From assembly GCA_963668245.2 (NCBI GenBank), contig OY764195.2:496001-560000 (forward strand): a DNA stretch of 64,000 nucleotides. Reading direction: 5' to 3'. The DNA comes from Anoxybacterium sp963668245 (GTDB lineage: Bacteria > Bacillota > Clostridia > Peptostreptococcales > Anaerovoracaceae). Numbering within the stretch: the first letter of the stretch is position 1; each line of letters starts with the position of its first letter. Both the position numbers and the translations under genes were made by a program. Below the pieces are notes generated by a model. It worked only from the letters and a program-made list of their open reading frames with translations, made no database searches and was not told where the DNA came from. Shown here one piece after another: positions 26,804 to 35,978 of the stretch.

Positions 26804-28273
26804 TTAGTTCTCATTATCAATTAGCAAAAATTTTATTATAAGACTCAAAATATGTTCGTGTTTAATAATAAACTCTTCATAGTCCTCACGCACATGATCC
26901 AAAGCTTTAATAACATTATAAAAATCTATTTCTATATTTGATTTACATCCATCTGCAGCATTGCCATCTTCATCAAAGCACATATACCCATAATTGATTT
27001 CAATGCGCGATTCTGCTATTAATTCGCTAGAGTTAATCAACTGCAAGTATACTGTATGCGTTCCCGCGCTTACAGGAGTTAGCTCATAGTCATTCCACTT
27101 TAGAATCAATGCACTGTGGCTTAAATTAGATATTTCAATATCCTCCCCAACATATAAGCAATCTGGTAATCTCTCATAATCTTCCTCTGTTTCAGACATA
27201 AATCTCATAATCTGATCTTCAAATTCTTCTCTATTACAAGATTTCTTCTCTATATCTAATTCAGCTTGAAATTGCTCTATCGTTTCTTTTTCAATTGTTT
27301 CGAAATTAATACGCCCTATCAAATCATCATATTCACCATAGAATTCTTCAATTTTTATAATTTTTTTATTGATATCTCCAAAAATATCAATAATTAGTTG
27401 CGTTTCATCGTGCTCAGAAACGTACTCTTCCATATTATCTTGAAAAGATGATAAAGACGGTAGCCCCGCCATTTCCCTTGCTTCTTCGTCGAAATCGAAC
27501 TCATAGAAAGGCTCATCATTAAAGATGAGCTCCATATGGGCATCTTTTATTTCTTCCTGTAACTCAAGCGCAATTAGTTTGTTAAAGCTGTTTACCAATT
27601 TTATATTCTCAATAATTCCATTTTTTTTAAGATCCGCCTGGATATGTGGATGAAAGACATCTTTATGAACTTTGTCTAAAGAAAAATCTTTATAATTTTC
27701 TGTCACAAAATAAATAATATCTTCATCTTCCAAATTCACGAAACTTTTTATGTTTATAAGAGTTTCAGCAATCAGGGCATCAGCTAATGAATCTTTGGTT
27801 TCTTTATGCAATGGAGCTCTTTTGAAAATTTTTCTCTTTGATACATGATTAATTAATTGTTCCGATGTCTCAATTATTTTCGTATTCTCATTTTCAAAAA
27901 TATCATTTATACTTTCTTTGACTTCAGATATATACTTATCTTTCTGCTTAATAAAAATTTCTAGAAGTTCTTTTAAAGGTTTCTCAGCCTCACTTTTATA
28001 TGATTCAATGTCTAATTCATCAGCTTGAAACCCTGTTAACCAATACAGCTCCTTAATGCCTACAATTTGATTTTCAAGTAATTTACCAATAGTCTCAACT
28101 TGTTCTTCAAGATGTTTAAGGGTTTCATATTGCACTATCTCTGGTAATATTATTTTTATACCCCCAACAGCCACAAGTGCAGCAAAATTTGTTATAAACG
28201 TTGAAGTAATATCGTTCCGTCTATTAGCAATTAAATTAATATATATGTTGGTATCAAGAAGTAAATATTTCAT
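26804..28273 (-). CDS. Large PIN-domain protein (DUF4935-like)
   Basis: This is about 489 residues from the ATG at 28273 (AAAGG 7 nt upstream; another ATG directly precedes it). The N-terminal PIN RNase domain shows the acidic residues: YLLLDTNIYI (first Asp), LPEIVQYETLKH (Glu), LADALIAETL (Asp) and FVTENYKDFS. A long acidic helical middle follows and a beta-rich C-terminal domain of about 120 residues. PIN proteins of the DUF4935 type are found in defence islands and toxin systems. No antitoxin gene is adjacent. It stands between the IS66 copy and the methylase operon with its own terminator. Confidence 0.7.
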   Translation of the reverse strand: MKYLLLDTNIYINLIANRRNDITSTFITNFAALVAVGGIKIILPEIVQYETLKHLEEQVETIGKLLENQIVGIKELYWLTGFQADELDIESYKSEAEKPLKELLEIFIKQKDKYISEVKESINDIFENENTKIIETSEQLINHVSKRKIFKRAPLHKETKDSLADALIAETLINIKSFVNLEDEDIIYFVTENYKDFSLDKVHKDVFHPHIQADLKKNGIIENIKLVNSFNKLIALELQEEIKDAHMELIFNDEPFYEFDFDEEAREMAGLPSLSSFQDNMEEYVSEHDETQLIIDIFGDINKKIIKIEEFYGEYDDLIGRINFETIEKETIEQFQAELDIEKKSCNREEFEDQIMRFMSETEEDYERLPDCLYVGEDIEISNLSHSALILKWNDYELTPVSAGTHTVYLQLINSSELIAESRIEINYGYMCFDEDGNAADGCKSNIEIDFYNVIKALDHVREDYEEFIIKHEHILSLIIKFLLIDNEN

Positions 28274-28390
28274 CATTAAGCCTTTCTAAGCTAATTTTAT
28301 TTTACATAGTAATCCATACGCCCATATTTTAACACAAATTAATAATATTACATAGCCTGCATATATAAATAATAGCAATTTAACCAATAT

Positions 28391-28424
28391 AAAAAGAACT
28401 TTCACCTTTTCACAGTGAAAGTTC
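28391..28424 (-). terminator. Terminator of the MORC/Z1/methylase operon
   Basis: Perfect 10-bp stem GAACTTTCAC/GTGAAAGTTC (28396-28405 with 28415-28424), followed on the minus strand by TTTTTAT, about 107 bp downstream of the methylase stop. Its surroundings resemble the terminator at 37715-37747. The gap 28425-28530 holds no gene that I can see. Confidence 0.75.
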
Positions 28425-28530
28425 CCAAACGCTCTTGCTTTTTGGTTTAATCCAATAAATCATTTATTTCTGGACAATGCTGTTTTCAATATTCAACTCT
28501 TTACTATAGGAATTATTATCTTGCTCGTCC

Positions 28531-30186
28531 TTATGATGCTTCATCCTTACACACGTTAATATCTGTCGTAATTTTTTTATCCAAGTAGCCACACAGTTGG
28601 TCTGCAATTGCTTTAGCCAGCATTGGAGGGACTGCATTTCCTACTTGTTGATATTGAGAATCTTTTGGTCCACAAAACACAAAACTATCAGGGAATGTTT
28701 GCAGACGTGCAGCTTCACGAATACTCAATGCTCTGTGTAGCACAGGATGAATCCACATAGACTTACGCACATTCACTACAGTGCCTGAAGGTTCATTGTA
28801 TATCAATCGGAGATATATGGTATTTTGTGTACGCTTGGAATCCGAATAACTTTTTTTAAGCTCCTCAGGAAGATCATGAAAATTTTGCCCCTGCTTAATT
28901 GCCTTGAACCTCTTAAGCGCAAGCTCGGTCGTTTCAGTAGATATATGGTTACGTAATATAGCAGAATCTCTCAACGACAATCCTAATTCGGATATCCCTT
29001 CAGGAGCCTTTTCCAGCTGAATACCTTTATCACCCTCTTTAACATCGGTTGTTGAAACAACTTTCTCTATATCCCATATGGCATCATGGACAGTTCTATA
29101 TTTCCCATCTTGAATTGTTCCCTTAGGCAATTCAATACTACTTGCAATGCTTTTCTTTACGCCTAAAACTACATAGCGCATACGCTTCTGAGGCACACCA
29201 AATGTAGCTGCTGAGAGAACACCTTTTTCAATGGTATAGCCATTGCATCCAGCTTCTAATATAGATGTTATATAGTCCAAGACAGACATAGATTTAACAT
29301 GAGCTATTAATCCATCGCCAACTGAAAACCTCTCGACTGCAATGGTGTTATCCTTAATTTCCTTTGCTTTTGAGAGCATACGTTGAAGTAAAATAGATGG
29401 CTTTATCGCTTCGCAAAGTCCGTCTATCATATTGTTATTATAATAATATTTTAGCGCATTTCCTACAACACGACCCTGTTCAATAATATAGTTGTTTCCC
29501 TGACAGGCAATCAATTCGGTAGCAAAGGCAGCTAATCTACGTTGGTGCTTTGTTAATGCCGCTTTGAGTTTTTCAACGTTGTTGCGGTTCTTGTAAATCA
29601 CATTTAATGCGAGATAATTATTTTCTTCCCATAGGCAATTAGCAATTAAAGTTGAATCCGATATAATGTCAATTACACCATTAAAAACGAACTCTTCTTC
29701 AAGAAGTTGTATTTGCGAATCAGCTGTGGCAATGCCATATTTTTTTATATCGTCTGTATCCTCGTCAGAAACAAAAAAACGATGAACTTCTGATTGAAGC
29801 ATGCTGACATTCTCCATTAAAAATGCTTGGGGCTCCAAATGAAGAACGGCTTTAACAAACTTTTTAACAAGAGAATTGTTGAGACTTATTGCATGATTTT
29901 TTTGACGATTAGCATTAGAAAACCCTTGACATGGGGGACCACCGATAACGACATCTATGTGCCCCAACTTCTGCTTTGTTTCTTCTAGTAGCGCATCTTC
30001 GACATCGCTGTACATACAGCTTTTATCAATTTTATGGTTACGAAGATAGGTGCGTTGTGCATTAGGGTTCATTTCAAATGCGGCTTTTACAGTAAATCGA
30101 CCAGTTTGGAGGAATCCATAACTGAGTCCACCCGCTCCTGCAAATAAGTCGACTATACTATATTTATGCGATAGCTGATCAATCAT
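28531..30186 (-). CDS. DNA (cytosine-5) methyltransferase
   Basis: The 551-residue C5 methylase has motif I DLFAGAGGLSYGF (about 13-25, SAM site), motif IV GGPPCQGFSN (catalytic Cys86), motif VI MENV (about 124-127) and motif X QVGNAVPPMLAKAIA near the end. The insert between motifs VI and VIII is unusually long (about 170 residues). It is the last gene of the five-gene operon and overlaps the AIPR gene by 4 bp. It should mark host DNA so that the other components attack only unmodified DNA. Recognition site is unknown. Confidence 0.92.
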   Translation of the reverse strand: MIDQLSHKYSIVDLFAGAGGLSYGFLQTGRFTVKAAFEMNPNAQRTYLRNHKIDKSCMYSDVEDALLEETKQKLGHIDVVIGGPPCQGFSNANRQKNHAISLNNSLVKKFVKAVLHLEPQAFLMENVSMLQSEVHRFFVSDEDTDDIKKYGIATADSQIQLLEEEFVFNGVIDIISDSTLIANCLWEENNYLALNVIYKNRNNVEKLKAALTKHQRRLAAFATELIACQGNNYIIEQGRVVGNALKYYYNNNMIDGLCEAIKPSILLQRMLSKAKEIKDNTIAVERFSVGDGLIAHVKSMSVLDYITSILEAGCNGYTIEKGVLSAATFGVPQKRMRYVVLGVKKSIASSIELPKGTIQDGKYRTVHDAIWDIEKVVSTTDVKEGDKGIQLEKAPEGISELGLSLRDSAILRNHISTETTELALKRFKAIKQGQNFHDLPEELKKSYSDSKRTQNTIYLRLIYNEPSGTVVNVRKSMWIHPVLHRALSIREAARLQTFPDSFVFCGPKDSQYQQVGNAVPPMLAKAIADQLCGYLDKKITTDINVCKDEAS

Positions 30187-32273
30187 AGTTTAAATCCCTC
30201 CTCATATAATCGCTCCAACAATGCAATGAGCTTTTTGCTTTGTGCAGGTGTTGGAACTTTTAATGGTAGCTGACAGGCGATGCGCAATGCCATGTGCTCT
30301 TCCGGTGTAACCATCTGTTTACTTGTAGCATAATCCATTACATTACGCCATTGGGCAGGTAGGATTTCTACTACTTTTGTCATTGCATCAGCATCCAGTT
30401 CAATACGCCGATCTGCTTTCGCATCTTTCATGACAGCCCTCATCGTTTCCTGCCCAATCAAACAATCATAAACTTCGCTGGGCAACTTGTAGTCAATGCA
30501 CTGAACACTATTCCAGCAACCTTCACGCTTACACCATTGGGTAACGTTTTCTACGCCTCGTTTGGGATCTGTTAGTTTGTTATATACGCACTCTGATAAT
30601 TCTATAAGCACATTCTGTACTGCAACCGGAACGGTTTGCCGCGTCCAGATTCCAATCAGATCTAACTCTTTCTTATGAAACTGCACTTGTATTAGTTTAT
30701 GTAACATTGCCATAGTGTACGTCACAATGTTCGCCCTGTACCCCTGTTGATACCATGACTGACGCGGTATCATCGTTTCAGTATACCTAAAAATTAGACA
30801 CAGCGCAACGGATTCCTGAAAATATTTGTCTCCGAAAAGCAATCCTTCGTCCTTGTCCCATGCATCACTAATTTTTTGTGCAAATTCCGTAAAATTGGTC
30901 TGTGCCCCCTTGCTAACGATATGCGGTAATCCTTCCCAAGTATTACGCACTTTGGCAAGATCGGTTTTAGTAATAAGTTGATTTTTGGGGTTTTGCAACA
31001 AGAATTTCTTCTTTTCACTTGGACTCATACGCATTTGTTTCTGGAGATATTGACCACGTGCCCTTTCGTAAAACCACTTTGTTTCAAACTGCAATCCACC
31101 GGTACCCCTTGCGCCTAAACGTAGGGAACAACGCTCCATCTGAACATGGAACGGATGGGTAGAGAAAAAATCCGCATCACTAACTTTATTTTGACTATTT
31201 GAAGATCGAGAAATGTTCTGAACCAGTGTAGTTGCATCATCATCCTCTAGCGTACGTTCAATCACAGTAAGCTTCATCTGTACAAAAATTGCTTCCAGAT
31301 TCGCTTTATCCTTGTAGTTGTACCGCGCACTCGAAAGAGATGCTGTTGTCTGCCCGCCGTTAATTATTTGAAAATCCCGTGCTGACACAAGAAACAAGCC
31401 TTGTTCAATATGCTCAAACTGCACATCCATTGCAGTTGCCGATATTCCGTTATTATAAGCGAAGAACCGTTCTGGCTGTTGCAAAATAGTAGTGCGTATC
31501 TTCTTGTTTACCGCCACCTTTGTAGAGAGAAATGAACGGACGTTGCCTTCCAGCAATGAGCTGCCATATTTATCATATATATCTGCAAGCATAATACCTG
31601 GTATGATACAAAGGTAGCTTTTAAAGTCATCGGTAGCGGTGCCACTCGCTTCTAAACAGGGAATACCCTTTTCAGAGTGGTCCTTGAAGTTAATCTCTAT
31701 GATATGGCGTCCACTATCGGAACCACAAAGCTGAAACAGACGCTCAATGTCCCAAATCTGACACTCCGAGGGAACCTCGTCAATATCATCAGATTCAAGT
31801 ATTTTAATAGTTGAGCTAATATTGGCTGTTGTAAAAATTAATAGCTGATATTTACGGATTTCATTCCGTTTTTCACGTAACAAGTCCACCAAGTCTGAGC
31901 ACGGACGACTCATCTCGACATTCTGGTGAAGTTGGGTATTAAGCGCATTATCAATAAAATAAACCAGTCGATTCTGAAACTGACCTGCTTGCGTTTTTGC
32001 AAGAGTACGATTATCATCAGATACATCATAATCAGCGATAATCAAGGTCATGGTCTTATCGAATTCATCGTAGGCATATCCATCAACGCGAAGTTTTCGA
32101 TTCTGTTTACCTGTTCCCTCGAAGTACGATGAAGTAAAGTCCATAAGATATTCTGCTTCCTGTAAATAGCGGGCAAACGAGCTGACAAAAGAAGCGCAAG
32201 AGCCCTCGCCGGTTGCTAAAGCATTAACCTTAACGTCTTCGAGAAAGTCTTTCCTGAAATCCTGCGGTTCCAT
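30183..32273 (-). CDS. AIPR family protein (abortive infection phage resistance)
   Basis: The 696-residue protein has the AIPR core: RFFAYNNGISATAMDV followed by FQIINGGQTTASLSSARY and the downstream QNISRSSNSQNKVSDADFF. The N-terminal part (KLRVDGYAYDEFDKTMTLIIADYD) resembles a restriction-endonuclease-like fold with DG and an acidic strand. AIPR proteins occur in restriction-like defence operons, usually with Z1 helicases and methylases, and are thought to be nucleases. It begins 4 bp after the PD-(D/E)XK gene. Confidence 0.88.
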   Translation of the reverse strand: MEPQDFRKDFLEDVKVNALATGEGSCASFVSSFARYLQEAEYLMDFTSSYFEGTGKQNRKLRVDGYAYDEFDKTMTLIIADYDVSDDNRTLAKTQAGQFQNRLVYFIDNALNTQLHQNVEMSRPCSDLVDLLREKRNEIRKYQLLIFTTANISSTIKILESDDIDEVPSECQIWDIERLFQLCGSDSGRHIIEINFKDHSEKGIPCLEASGTATDDFKSYLCIIPGIMLADIYDKYGSSLLEGNVRSFLSTKVAVNKKIRTTILQQPERFFAYNNGISATAMDVQFEHIEQGLFLVSARDFQIINGGQTTASLSSARYNYKDKANLEAIFVQMKLTVIERTLEDDDATTLVQNISRSSNSQNKVSDADFFSTHPFHVQMERCSLRLGARGTGGLQFETKWFYERARGQYLQKQMRMSPSEKKKFLLQNPKNQLITKTDLAKVRNTWEGLPHIVSKGAQTNFTEFAQKISDAWDKDEGLLFGDKYFQESVALCLIFRYTETMIPRQSWYQQGYRANIVTYTMAMLHKLIQVQFHKKELDLIGIWTRQTVPVAVQNVLIELSECVYNKLTDPKRGVENVTQWCKREGCWNSVQCIDYKLPSEVYDCLIGQETMRAVMKDAKADRRIELDADAMTKVVEILPAQWRNVMDYATSKQMVTPEEHMALRIACQLPLKVPTPAQSKKLIALLERLYEEGFKL

Positions 32274-32277
32274 TTGA

Positions 32278-33219
32278 TTACTCCTTCCGCCAATTTACTA
32301 AAGCGAGCAAATCCAATTCATAATGTAACGATGACACTTGCGTGGGTACACCATTTTTAGTTATTCTTGGAAATGATTTATCTACAAGATATCGTAGTGT
32401 ACCGGAACAGAAATACTTCTGTTCTGAATATTCCTGTAAATCAATATAGCCGTAAGCACTAAGTTTGGCACGAAACAAGTCGAGTGCTTCAATGTCACCA
32501 ATAAGCATTGTACTAATTCTGTGAACTACATCATTGAGAGAAAATGCTCCTTGCTTGTCTGGAGCGACCTTATCAATTTGTTGAATCACCAATTCTCCTT
32601 CATCAGTACAATCAAGCTGTTCCAAAGATGATATAGTGACACTGGTTGCAGACACACCTATGCTCTTTATTTCAAACCAACCATCAGAATATATAAAGTC
32701 TTGATCAGCGCCATCCGCGCCTGACCATCCTTGTATCGTAGATAAGATTACACCAACAGTTGCCATTCGCTGTTCTAAAAATAAAAGCTCACCAAGCAAC
32801 CCCTTGCGACTATGCTCGTCCATCAAACCATTCCGCTGCGTTTCCAGTAGCTTGCTCCATTGCTTATACCGGTTGAACACCAATTTAAGAGCTTCTGCCT
32901 TATTAGTTGCAGAGCGTGAATGCTCTATAATGTCGCAACACAGAATTGCGAACACATCCTGTTGCTCATTGCGTAGCAACTCAAAAGATAATGTCCAACA
33001 GTTATCATATTCTCGCCTGCGGCGGCTTACTATTATAGACTTTGAGGACTCAATTGTACCAAATTCCGTGTCACTGACAAGCAGAAGTGTTCGTTGGCTG
33101 ATAGACTGATAACCAATATGCCATTCCAGAGGATGTTGCATATCAATCTGCAAAAATCCACCGTCTTTGTACTTAATGCTGTTCCATTGATTTTCAAGGG
33201 TTTCAGGCGTTATTTTCAT
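32278..33219 (-). CDS. PD-(D/E)XK nuclease-like protein (DUF4420)
   Basis: The 313-residue protein belongs to the DUF4420/PD-(D/E)XK family. The active-site pattern is readable in order: GLLGELLFLEQRM (Glu), WSGADGADQDF (Asp) and GWFEIKSIG (ExK). It is likely the DNA-cutting subunit of the operon. It overlaps the Z1 gene by 4 bp and precedes AIPR by 4 bp. Fold and residues are seen in the sequence; cleavage specificity is unknown. Confidence 0.85.
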   Translation of the reverse strand: MKITPETLENQWNSIKYKDGGFLQIDMQHPLEWHIGYQSISQRTLLLVSDTEFGTIESSKSIIVSRRRREYDNCWTLSFELLRNEQQDVFAILCCDIIEHSRSATNKAEALKLVFNRYKQWSKLLETQRNGLMDEHSRKGLLGELLFLEQRMATVGVILSTIQGWSGADGADQDFIYSDGWFEIKSIGVSATSVTISSLEQLDCTDEGELVIQQIDKVAPDKQGAFSLNDVVHRISTMLIGDIEALDLFRAKLSAYGYIDLQEYSEQKYFCSGTLRYLVDKSFPRITKNGVPTQVSSLHYELDLLALVNWRKE

Positions 33220-35978
33220 TCGTCTTCATCCTCCTCTATATCATAGTAGCTACGGAGTTCAACCAAATTTACCATATAATTGGCAATTCTCTCAGCTCCA
33301 TTCTCTGGGATACCGATGCCTAATGCAAAGAGATAGTCGGGGACTTGCACACCCGCATCAATTTGGCTACGCAGATTTCCTTTATCATCAGTCCCAGTTT
33401 TATCAACAGCTACAATGTGCAATACTAAAATTGGCGGACGGTCTATCTCAAGGTATGCCTTATCAGGGATATGCCGCGCCCCAGAATTCTTAGCCCGAAA
33501 CTTACTTATAGCTACCTCTCGGGCTTTCTCTGATAAACCAACTTTGGCGGCCCCTCCAGCACCGACACGGACCTTGGTTCCACTTATACTGATTTGTCCA
33601 CTAGTTGCCTTGACAGTACGTTTCTCCGTTTTTATTTGCAATATTTCATTATCACAAGGTAGCTCGCTGTAAACACTCCCATCACCTTCGGCAATAAAAA
33701 CGTCCCATTCGCCCATATCATCTGTATCTCTAATGAAATCTGCCAATGCTGTACCTTGGAAGTTTAATTGCCAAGGATGAGTTTTGAAGTCTCGCAGGAG
33801 TTGCTCAACTTCATCTTTGCTGACACCCGACCAGAAATAGCGCGAATCTTCTCTAATCACTCTCTTCCCAATTGAAGATAGTCTTCTTACAAACTCTTTA
33901 AAGGCCTTTTCGTTTGCTGCTAAAATATTTGCGTCTGTTCTCAACCGGGGGGTTTCAAGCAAGCGCCCTGAAATAGTAATGGGGCGACTAACAAACGTAG
34001 CTGACCGCATCTTATTCCTTGCCGTAACGATAAGTGAGGCGGGGTCTTGACGAACCTTTAACCCGAATTCCATAGGAGTAAGATTTGCATCCCTCATTCT
34101 AACAATCTCACGTTTTAACTCTTCGGCTGCTGCGGTTATGTATCCATACCAATCAATGGCTTCAATACCGATCCAAATTTTGAAAAGGTCATCATATCCT
34201 GGACGGTAACCAAACCAGCGACCCATTTGAAGAAGTGTGTCATACATAAGAGATCTACGGTAAAAATAGCTCACGCACAATCCCTCAAGTGTAAGCCCCC
34301 TTGAAAGACTATTGCCGCCAACAGCGATTACACGTAACCCCTCCGCCTTATGACTATAATAATCCAACCCGGTCGAACTACTTTTTTGGTTTACCGAACG
34401 AACTACAATTGGAGCAACTGAAGCAAAAAGATACTCAGATAAAAATCTATGCCATGGCATGGGTATATCTTCCAAACCAGCTTTTTCTGATAGGTCATGC
34501 TTGGTCCACACTGCTTTTAGAAATGCAATATTGTCAATCTCATCGCTTTTGCTTTCAACTAAGCAGGCATAGTTTTGCAAATCTGAACGGATATCCTCGA
34601 CCCACTTATGAACTAAACCACTAATCTGATTCTGAACATCAGTAAATCTGCTGACATGAATCATCATGGAGCGATGCTCTTTTCTGTCGCCGCGAACATC
34701 ACGGATACCATTAGCGAGCAAAAAATATGCAATAGCTTCGCACATGCTTGGTGGCAATTCATAAACAACGAGATCCTTCTTATGATTGAAAGGGAAGAAG
34801 GCATCCATTTCTTGTGGGTATAGTTCTTCAAGCGCATATTTGAATTGAGCTTCTTCACCAAAGATACTTTCTGCTCCGATATAATTTGTCGGTGGCGCAA
34901 GTGAATAAATAAAGTCTCTCGGAAATAAATCATCATCACGCATTTCGTCCGTTGTTTCAGGATTGATAAAAATATTTGCGTAAGGTGTAGCAGTAATGCC
35001 AAGATACGATGCCTGCCTGAACAGTTTCAAGAGGCGACGTATAGCGTCGTTGATTGCTGTAGGGTCTTCGTCCTCTTTCTTGGTATTAACAGAAGCGTTA
35101 TCGGCTTCATCGTCAATTAACAGCATAGGAAGGTTAATGGCGCCTCTCGCATCGAGATTATTGCTTTTTAACCATTTGATAAGATTGTTGAGGATGCTTT
35201 TGTTTTTCTTAATGACGAATAGAACGGTAGTATTCACGTTATGCAGTGACAATTTTAATGCACGAAGAATGTTTTTATCGAAATCTTTCGTAACGGATGT
35301 GAATGTCGCAATCTGCTTTTGCTGTCCATATTTGCCTACGCCAACAGGCACATTTTCAATCTCTTGCTTAGGGTCCAAAAGGTATTGGCTCATCCTTCCC
35401 GAAAATTCGGCATCAAGGCGTTCCTGCGTTTGCTGGCGTAAGTTTTCCATCGTTCCTGCCAGAATAATAATGACACGATAGCCGGTATCTGCCGCCTTAT
35501 TGCAAATCGCGGTGTAGTTAGCTGTTTTTCCGGATTGAACATCGCCAAGTACAAGTCCACGTCGTTGAAATGGAGCATCGCTCTTGGGATCTCCAAGGTA
35601 GTCAACAATCTCATCCGAAACGCGTCCAAGATTTCCTGTTACACGAGGATTCCAGTGCTTTACTTCCTCAAGGAATTTCTTATATCTGTTCCAAAAGAAG
35701 AAATCTAATGTCGAACGCCGCGCCGAAAGCCATGGCAAATGCTGTTGCCTGTCTTTTATAAGAACGCCTAAGTCCATTTGCACGACAATATTAGCTTTGA
35801 GTTTCCGTTTGATTTCTGCAAATTCTTCATCACTAACAGGATATAAGACGGCCAGTGATTGACGCAATGCATTCACTTCAGCGTCAAATTCCGCTTCGGT
35901 AGGCGGAATATCCGGATATTTTGTATTTATCGTTGTAGAAATAATGCCTTCAAGCAATTCAGCGCTAGTTCCCGCCAT
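33216..35978 (-). CDS. Z1-domain superfamily II helicase-like ATPase
   Basis: The 920-residue protein has Walker A GDVQSGKTAN (about 145-154), motif II LLIDDEADNAS, motif III-like GITATPYANIF and a central Z1 domain (VGGNSLSRGLTLEGL followed by YFYRRSLMYDTLLQMGRW, which holds the motif VI arginines). Z1 proteins occur in restriction-like operons with MORC/MutL-type ATPases, described by comparative genomics (Iyer, Abhiman and Aravind). It overlaps the upstream ATPase gene by 14 bp. It probably moves along or remodels DNA for the nuclease subunits. Confidence 0.9.
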   Translation of the reverse strand: MAGTSAELLEGIISTTINTKYPDIPPTEAEFDAEVNALRQSLAVLYPVSDEEFAEIKRKLKANIVVQMDLGVLIKDRQQHLPWLSARRSTLDFFFWNRYKKFLEEVKHWNPRVTGNLGRVSDEIVDYLGDPKSDAPFQRRGLVLGDVQSGKTANYTAICNKAADTGYRVIIILAGTMENLRQQTQERLDAEFSGRMSQYLLDPKQEIENVPVGVGKYGQQKQIATFTSVTKDFDKNILRALKLSLHNVNTTVLFVIKKNKSILNNLIKWLKSNNLDARGAINLPMLLIDDEADNASVNTKKEDEDPTAINDAIRRLLKLFRQASYLGITATPYANIFINPETTDEMRDDDLFPRDFIYSLAPPTNYIGAESIFGEEAQFKYALEELYPQEMDAFFPFNHKKDLVVYELPPSMCEAIAYFLLANGIRDVRGDRKEHRSMMIHVSRFTDVQNQISGLVHKWVEDIRSDLQNYACLVESKSDEIDNIAFLKAVWTKHDLSEKAGLEDIPMPWHRFLSEYLFASVAPIVVRSVNQKSSSTGLDYYSHKAEGLRVIAVGGNSLSRGLTLEGLCVSYFYRRSLMYDTLLQMGRWFGYRPGYDDLFKIWIGIEAIDWYGYITAAAEELKREIVRMRDANLTPMEFGLKVRQDPASLIVTARNKMRSATFVSRPITISGRLLETPRLRTDANILAANEKAFKEFVRRLSSIGKRVIREDSRYFWSGVSKDEVEQLLRDFKTHPWQLNFQGTALADFIRDTDDMGEWDVFIAEGDGSVYSELPCDNEILQIKTEKRTVKATSGQISISGTKVRVGAGGAAKVGLSEKAREVAISKFRAKNSGARHIPDKAYLEIDRPPILVLHIVAVDKTGTDDKGNLRSQIDAGVQVPDYLFALGIGIPENGAERIANYMVNLVELRSYYDIEEDEDE

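Noticed and set aside
34996..35481. Plus-strand 161-codon ORF inside the Z1 gene
   Set aside because: Antisense to conserved helicase motifs; no independent support.
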